A stretch of DNA of 19,892 nucleotides from positions 1 through 19,892 of the forward strand of contig DAITMB010000097.1 in the NCBI GenBank assembly GCA_036835375.1, written 5' to 3'. Below, one piece after another: positions 15,250 to 19,892 of this stretch. Source of the stretch: JANQTF01 sp036835375 (GTDB taxonomy: Bacteria; Bacteroidota; Bacteroidia; J057). Below the pieces are notes generated by a model. It was not told the origin of the DNA and did not search any database. It saw nothing but the letters and a program-made list of their open reading frames with translations. Position 1 is the first letter of the stretch. Each line of letters starts with the position of its first letter. The position numbers and the translations under genes were made by a program.

Positions 15250-18234
15250 ATGAAAAAGTATGTACACAATGTCGTCCTGCTACTCCTGGCCGTGGCCGGA
15301 TGGTCGATAGAACTTGCCGCTCAGCATGCGGTGGTCGGCACAGTGGCCGATCAAGATCAAGTGGCGCTGGTAGGTGCCACTGTAGTCATCAAAGGCACGA
15401 ATCTAGGTGCTTTCACGGATGAAAATGGAAGGTTTTCGCTCAACGCTCCTACCCCAAATGACAGCTTAGAAGTGTCATATTTTGGCTACAAGGTACAGAC
15501 GATTCCCATAGGCGGTCGTGCTGAGTTGTCGATCACCCTGTTGCCTTCGGAATTTACACTAGATGAATATGTGGTAGTAGGATATGGAACTGTGCGAAAA
15601 AGTGACCTCACTGGCTCGGTGAGCTCCATCAAAGCCGAGGAGCTTGCCCGTGTGCCTAATGCCTCGGTGTCACAAATCTTGCAAGGCAAAGCGCCAGGTT
15701 TGCAGGTCACCCCCTCGTCTGGGGAGCCAGGCGCTGGTGCCGTAATCAGGATCCGAGGCGTAGGAACGCTCAACGATGCCAGTCCGCTTTTCGTGGTGGA
15801 TGGGATGTTGCTGGACGACATTAGCTTTTTGAATCCCAATGACATTTCCTCTGTGGAGGTGCTCAAAGATGCCTCGGCAACGGCCATTTACGGTTCTCGG
15901 GGTGCCAATGGGGTCATCATCATCACGACCAAAGGAGGTTCTGTGGATAAAGGGGTGATCTCTGTGTCGATGTATGAAGGTTTCCAAGACGTGCTGAGAC
16001 GACTGGACCTGACCAACGGAAGTGAATACGCGACGCTTTCTAATGAGTTGGCGGCTAATGAGGGTCGCCCGCCCGTCTTTACGGATCCTGCATCGATCGG
16101 TGAGGGCACTGACTGGCAAGATGTTATTTTCCAGCGCGCAGCCATCCGCAACTACCAGGTGTCAACCAGTGGTGGTAGTGAGAATGCAACCTACCGCGTT
16201 TCGGGCGACTATTTTAAACAAGACGGCATCATTCGCGATGGTAGTTTTGAGAGAATGAGCCTTCGAATCAACAATGAGTATCAGCCCAATTCCATCATCA
16301 CAGTTGGTCACAACGTAGCCTTGATCTACACTCGTAGAGACAATGGGCCCGGAATCTTGGGCAACGCCTATCGCGGAGACCCTACTGTGGCTCCCTTTGA
16401 TTCACTCGGCAACTTTTCAAATACCACCCGAAACGCTCCAGTGGGCAATCCCGAAGCTTCTATCTTTTACAACAACAGCAATTCCTTCTCCTTCCGGGGT
16501 GTGGGAAATATATTTGCTGAAGTTCGATTCCTCAAAGACTTTACTTTCCGCACAAATCTAGGTATCGACTTTGACGCGGATTTTTCCAAAAGTTTTGTCC
16601 CGGAGTTCTTCGTTTCTACAATCCAGCAAAATCAGGAGAGTCGTGTCAATGCCTCTGTGGGACGCTCGGAGAATCTGCTTTTTGAAAATACACTGACTTA
16701 CTTCAAAGAGTGGACCCACCATCGGCTCACAGTCTTGGGAGGGGTGACCGCACAGAATTTTCACTTTGAAAATTTAGGTGGCTCACGCATCAATTTGCCT
16801 GGAGAAACACCTGAGTTCTTCTTCCTGAATGCAGGCGAGATTGAGGGACAGACCAATTTCAATTCGGCATTTTCTTGGTCTATGGCCTCATACTTAGCGC
16901 GGGCAAACTATTCTTTCAAAGACCGCTACCTCTTCACGGCAACGTTGCGCGTGGATGGGAGTTCGAGGTTTGGGGTAAATAACCGTTACGGCAGCTTCCC
17001 CTCCATGGGCATTGGGTGGAACATTGCGGAAGAATCGTTTATGGAAGGGGTCACTGCCATCAGTCGCTTGAAGCTCAGAGCGAGTTGGGGCCAAACCGGG
17101 AATGACAAGATCGGCGCATATGCAGGTCGCCCATTGGTCAACTCGAACCTCAATGCTGTTTTCGGACCTACAGAAGCGCTCAACACTGGGGCCTCTATAA
17201 TAGTCCTTGCCAATCCTGACATTCGTTGGGAGGCGACTACCCAAACTGATGTTGGTCTGGAAATTGGCTTGCTACGGGATAAGCTGAGCTTTGAAATCGA
17301 TTATTACTCCCGTGTTACCAACGACATTCTGGTAGAGGTTCCTATTCCTGCATATGTGGGAGCAGCCAATAGCCCCGTGGTCAACGCTGCGACCGTCCAG
17401 AACTCTGGCTTGGATATGATTCTTCGATGGCGAGACAATGTAGCTGGCCTGAACTATGGCATCACAGCGATGGCCTCTACCGTTCAAAATGAAGTGCTTG
17501 CGCTTGGTGATGGCAAAGAGGAAATCTTTGGAGGTGGAGTTGGTGTCGGCGGACTGTTGGCAACCAGAACGGAAGTAGGATTGCCCATTGGCGCATTCTA
17601 TGGCTATCAAGTGGCGGGTGTGTTCCAAACTCAAGAAGAGATCGACAACGCCCCCAACCGAGGGGTAGAAAGACCTGGTGATCTACAGTTCGTGGATACA
17701 AATGGCGACGGTGTTATCACTACTGCCGACAGGACATATTTGGGCAGTCCGATTCCGACCTTGATCTACAGTGGAGATCTGGAACTGGGTTACTTGGGAT
17801 TCAACCTCGTCGCCTCTCTCTATGGCCAGACCGGCAACAAGATCATCAACGCCAAAAAAATGGCTCGCTTTGGAACGCCCAACTTTGAAACCTCTTACCT
17901 TGACCGCTGGACAGGTCCCGGAACTTCGAACACCGAGCCGCGTGTCACCAATGGAGGACATAACTACGAAGTCTCAGAGCGATTTTTGGAAGACGGTTCA
18001 TTCTTCCGACTCAGAACCCTTCTCTTGAGCTACGACCTTCCATCTCCTTGGCTTTCAGCTATTAAGATGAATCAAGTTCAAGTTTTTGTCAGTGGAACGA
18101 ACCTATTCACTTGGCAACGGTTTACTGGCTACACACCTGAAATCACCAGTGGATCTGTGATTGCAGTTGGAATTGACAGCGGCGTGTATCCCATTTCCAA
18201 GATTTGGACAGCTGGTGTCAATTTTAGCTTTTAA
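15250..18234 (+). CDS. SusC/RagA-family TonB-dependent outer-membrane transporter
   Basis: The protein has 994 residues, slightly short but normal for SusC. A signal peptide (about 1-25, ending ELAAQ) leads into a carboxypeptidase-regulatory-like domain (about 26-104; VVGTVADQDQ...GATVVIKGTN...FTDENGRF). Then come the TonB box region DEYVVVGYGT (from about 105), the plug domain with the SusC signatures LQGKAPGLQV, IRIRGVGTLN, PLFVVDGM and ASATAIYGSRGANGVI, and a long 22-strand-type barrel ending in the terminal strand AGVNFSF. With SusD it forms the lidded importer that takes oligosaccharides across the outer membrane using TonB energy. The substrate is inferred from the glucanases upstream. 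There is no N-terminal anti-sigma-interacting extension (STN domain), so control by an ECF sigma/anti-sigma pair is unlikely, in agreement with the membrane regulator at 3288-6086. Confidence 0.97.
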   Translation: MKKYVHNVVLLLLAVAGWSIELAAQHAVVGTVADQDQVALVGATVVIKGTNLGAFTDENGRFSLNAPTPNDSLEVSYFGYKVQTIPIGGRAELSITLLPSEFTLDEYVVVGYGTVRKSDLTGSVSSIKAEELARVPNASVSQILQGKAPGLQVTPSSGEPGAGAVIRIRGVGTLNDASPLFVVDGMLLDDISFLNPNDISSVEVLKDASATAIYGSRGANGVIIITTKGGSVDKGVISVSMYEGFQDVLRRLDLTNGSEYATLSNELAANEGRPPVFTDPASIGEGTDWQDVIFQRAAIRNYQVSTSGGSENATYRVSGDYFKQDGIIRDGSFERMSLRINNEYQPNSIITVGHNVALIYTRRDNGPGILGNAYRGDPTVAPFDSLGNFSNTTRNAPVGNPEASIFYNNSNSFSFRGVGNIFAEVRFLKDFTFRTNLGIDFDADFSKSFVPEFFVSTIQQNQESRVNASVGRSENLLFENTLTYFKEWTHHRLTVLGGVTAQNFHFENLGGSRINLPGETPEFFFLNAGEIEGQTNFNSAFSWSMASYLARANYSFKDRYLFTATLRVDGSSRFGVNNRYGSFPSMGIGWNIAEESFMEGVTAISRLKLRASWGQTGNDKIGAYAGRPLVNSNLNAVFGPTEALNTGASIIVLANPDIRWEATTQTDVGLEIGLLRDKLSFEIDYYSRVTNDILVEVPIPAYVGAANSPVVNAATVQNSGLDMILRWRDNVAGLNYGITAMASTVQNEVLALGDGKEEIFGGGVGVGGLLATRTEVGLPIGAFYGYQVAGVFQTQEEIDNAPNRGVERPGDLQFVDTNGDGVITTADRTYLGSPIPTLIYSGDLELGYLGFNLVASLYGQTGNKIINAKKMARFGTPNFETSYLDRWTGPGTSNTEPRVTNGGHNYEVSERFLEDGSFFRLRTLLLSYDLPSPWLSAIKMNQVQVFVSGTNLFTWQRFTGYTPEITSGSVIAVGIDSGVYPISKIWTAGVNFSF

Positions 18235-18358
18235 CTAGTGGCAACTCCTTCGATATTTTGCTTAGGAACGCTGACGAAAGATCAACCAAGAATGTGGAGT
18301 CATTTTGGAAGCGTTCTCACTTGTTCCTTTCCCGTTCATTATCACTAGCAAACTACTC

Positions 18359-19837
18359 ATGAAAAATTCCATTGTATTTAAAAGTCTTCTGGCGGCGGGA
18401 ATGCTCTCTCTTTCCGCTTGCAGCCAGAATTACTTGGAGAAAAAACCGCTGGGACAGCTGACCTCAGAGAATTTTTTTCAACAAGAAATCCATGCTGTCT
18501 GGGCAACGAATGCCATCTACAATCACCTCCGTAGCTGGGAAGTTCACGTGTTCAGCTTCATTGGCCTCACCGACATCATCTCCGATGATGCCGATAAAGG
18601 CAGTACGCCGACCGATGCGAATTTTTTGCTCGAAGTGGATCAGTTTACTTTCGATGCGGGTAATATCGCCTTCTTAAATGTGTGGAGTGGCTACTATCAA
18701 GGAATCTACCGCGCCAACCTCGTGCTGCAAGAAGTGCCCCTCATGGGCGATATTATTGAGCCAGGGCTACAGGCCAGACTGATTGCTGAGGCCAAATTTC
18801 TCCGGGCATATTTTTACTTCAACCTCGTGCGCTGGTTTGGTGATATTCCTCTCATTACCAAGCCATTAAATACCGACGAATATCAGCAGCCCCGAGTTCC
18901 CGCAAGTGAGATTTATGATCTCATCATCCAAGATCTGACTGAGGCCATAGAGGTGCTCCCGCTGCGTTCAAAGCAAGCCATCGAAGACCAGGGCCGTGCC
19001 GCGAAAGGCTCCGCACAGGGACTTCTGGCCAAGGTTTACCTCACGCAAAAGAATTTCGCCGCAGCTGAAACGATCCTCACTGAACTGATCAACTCTGGTG
19101 AGTATGCAATGCTCCCCAACTACAACAGTGTGTTTTTGCCAGAGGGTGAAAATTCCTCTGAAATGGTGTGGGAAGTCATGGCTACGGCCCTCGAAACGGG
19201 TGGCGGCGGCAGCCAGTACAACGAAGTGCAAGGCGTGCGTGGTGAGCCGAATCTTGGTTGGGGATTCAATCGCCCTTCCGACGATCTCATTGCAGCCTTT
19301 GAACCGGGAGATCCTCGGCGCGAAGCGACCATTCTCTACGTGGGGGAAGTGCTACCCGATGGTAGTGCCATTGTGCAGCCGAATCAAGACATCGTGAACG
19401 CACGGTACAACCAGAAAGCCTGGGTGCCTGAGCATCCCGGAGGCAATGGCAATGGTCCGGGCAATATACGCTTGCTTCGATACTCCGATGTGTTGCTCAT
19501 GATGGCCGAGGTTCTCAATGAAAATGGTAAATCTGCTGAATCGCTCACTTTTATCAATCAAGTTCGTGCCAGGGCTCGTCGCAACAATCCCAACATCGTG
19601 AGGGACATTACGATCACGGATCAGGTGGCTCTCCGCGAGGCCATCTGGAAAGAGCGCAGGGTAGAACTTGCCTTGGAGCAGCAGCGTTGGTTTGATCTTC
19701 TTCGGCAGGGAAGGGCTGCCTCCGTGATGCAGGCCGTCGGGAAGGACTTTGTGCAAGGCAAGCACGAGTTGCTCCCTATTCCTCAAACCGAGATTGACCT
19801 CAGTGGCGGACAACTCTCGCAGAATAGTGGATATTGA
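18359..19837 (+). CDS. SusD/RagB-family surface glycan-binding lipoprotein
   Basis: The protein has 492 residues from ATG 18359. The frame is open from 18305, but the later ATG gives a standard lipoprotein signal (MKNSIVFKSLLAAGMLSLSAC, lipobox Cys21). Family features follow: NYLEKKPLGQLTSENFF directly after the lipid Cys, the TPR-like segment AEAKFLRAYFYFNLVRWFGDIPL, then YSDVLLMMAEVLNE, INQVRARA, IWKERRVELALEQQRWFDLLR and the C-terminal LLPIPQTEIDL ending QNSGY. It forms the extracellular lid of the SusC importer and captures oligosaccharides. It follows susC as usual, but with a rather long 124-base spacer. It is complete, and the locus may continue past the window edge. Confidence 0.97.
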   Translation: MKNSIVFKSLLAAGMLSLSACSQNYLEKKPLGQLTSENFFQQEIHAVWATNAIYNHLRSWEVHVFSFIGLTDIISDDADKGSTPTDANFLLEVDQFTFDAGNIAFLNVWSGYYQGIYRANLVLQEVPLMGDIIEPGLQARLIAEAKFLRAYFYFNLVRWFGDIPLITKPLNTDEYQQPRVPASEIYDLIIQDLTEAIEVLPLRSKQAIEDQGRAAKGSAQGLLAKVYLTQKNFAAAETILTELINSGEYAMLPNYNSVFLPEGENSSEMVWEVMATALETGGGGSQYNEVQGVRGEPNLGWGFNRPSDDLIAAFEPGDPRREATILYVGEVLPDGSAIVQPNQDIVNARYNQKAWVPEHPGGNGNGPGNIRLLRYSDVLLMMAEVLNENGKSAESLTFINQVRARARRNNPNIVRDITITDQVALREAIWKERRVELALEQQRWFDLLRQGRAASVMQAVGKDFVQGKHELLPIPQTEIDLSGGQLSQNSGY

Positions 19838-19888
19838 GAGTTGGGAGTTGAGAGTTGAGAGTTGGGGGTTCTAGTCTCAACTCTCAAC
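19838..19888. repeat. Heptamer direct repeats with inverted copy after SusD
   Basis: Four tandem heptamers GAGTTGG, GAGTTGA, GAGTTGA, GAGTTGG (19838-19865) begin directly after the SusD stop. A perfect 14-bp inverted repeat is formed by GTTGAGAGTTGAGA (19847-19860) and TCTCAACTCTCAAC (19875-19888) with a 14-base loop. It can fold into a strong hairpin and could terminate or protect the 3' end of the susCD message, but the window stops before any U-run can be judged. Similar GAGTTGA arrays occur as dispersed intergenic repeats in Bacteroidota, to my recollection. Confidence 0.8.
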
Positions 19889-19892
19889 GTCT

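Noticed and set aside
18266..18316. Distant inverted repeat GAACGCT / AGCGTTC in the SusC-SusD spacer
   Set aside because: There are only 7 bp across a 37-base loop, which is near chance expectation. There is no U-run and no sign of a riboswitch-like fold.
18305..18358. 18-codon N-terminal extension of SusD
   Set aside because: The ATG at 18359 starts a textbook lipoprotein signal (MKN...LSAC). The extension would add a second hydrophobic stretch before it.
1..19892. CRISPR arrays, tRNA/rRNA genes, transposases, phage genes
   Set aside because: None seen. Apart from the short terminal heptamers and the protein-level module repeats, there is no repeat array, and no integrase or transposase motif appears in any frame.

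Overview
The window reads as Bacteroidota DNA. It carries a SusC/SusD outer-membrane glycan importer pair, two proteins ending in type IX secretion (T9SS) sorting domains, a DUF2452 gene and start codons without a clear Shine-Dalgarno. The T9SS tails argue against Bacteroides itself and fit free-living Saprospiria, Cytophagia, Chitinophagia or Flavobacteriia. The exact lineage cannot be read from the sequence.

Layout. Positions 1-266 (minus strand) hold the 5' part of a DUF2452 gene that runs off the left edge. Divergent from it is an orphan histidine-phosphotransfer (Hpt) protein (425-802) closed by a strong intrinsic terminator (830-862). After a 323-base AT-rich spacer, everything to the right edge is on the plus strand. 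First come a quinoprotein dehydrogenase/cytochrome c lipoprotein (1126-3291) and, overlapping it by ATGA, a membrane-tethered transcription factor with a large propeller-type sensor (3288-6086). A 217-base spacer with a direct repeat and a possible promoter follows. Then come a T9SS-exported GH144-type glucanase (6304-8709), a five-module T9SS-exported putative glycan-binding protein (8746-11433), a second glycoamylase-fold lipoprotein of a different subfamily (11496-12884), a GH3 beta-glucosidase (12958-15171), SusC (15250-18234) and SusD (18359-19837). The window ends in heptamer direct repeats facing an inverted copy.

How it may work together (inference from gene families). This is a polysaccharide utilization locus whose best-matching substrate is a beta-glucan, most likely beta-1,2-glucan, because characterised GH144 enzymes act on that linkage and GH3 enzymes finish the oligosaccharides. 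The T9SS-exported GH144 enzyme would cut polymer outside the cell while the five-module protein holds it. SusD/SusC would import oligosaccharides, and the lipoprotein enzyme and GH3 would reduce them to glucose. The quinoprotein could oxidise released glucose or another sugar and pass electrons through its own heme. The membrane regulator would sense a periplasmic product and control the locus.

Most notable points: the second glycoamylase-fold protein lacks the acidic DNGGDLVE motif of the first; the binding protein has an A-B-A'-B'-C internal duplication; the redox enzyme and the regulator overlap; and a helical-phase direct repeat sits in the putative control region of the enzyme genes.
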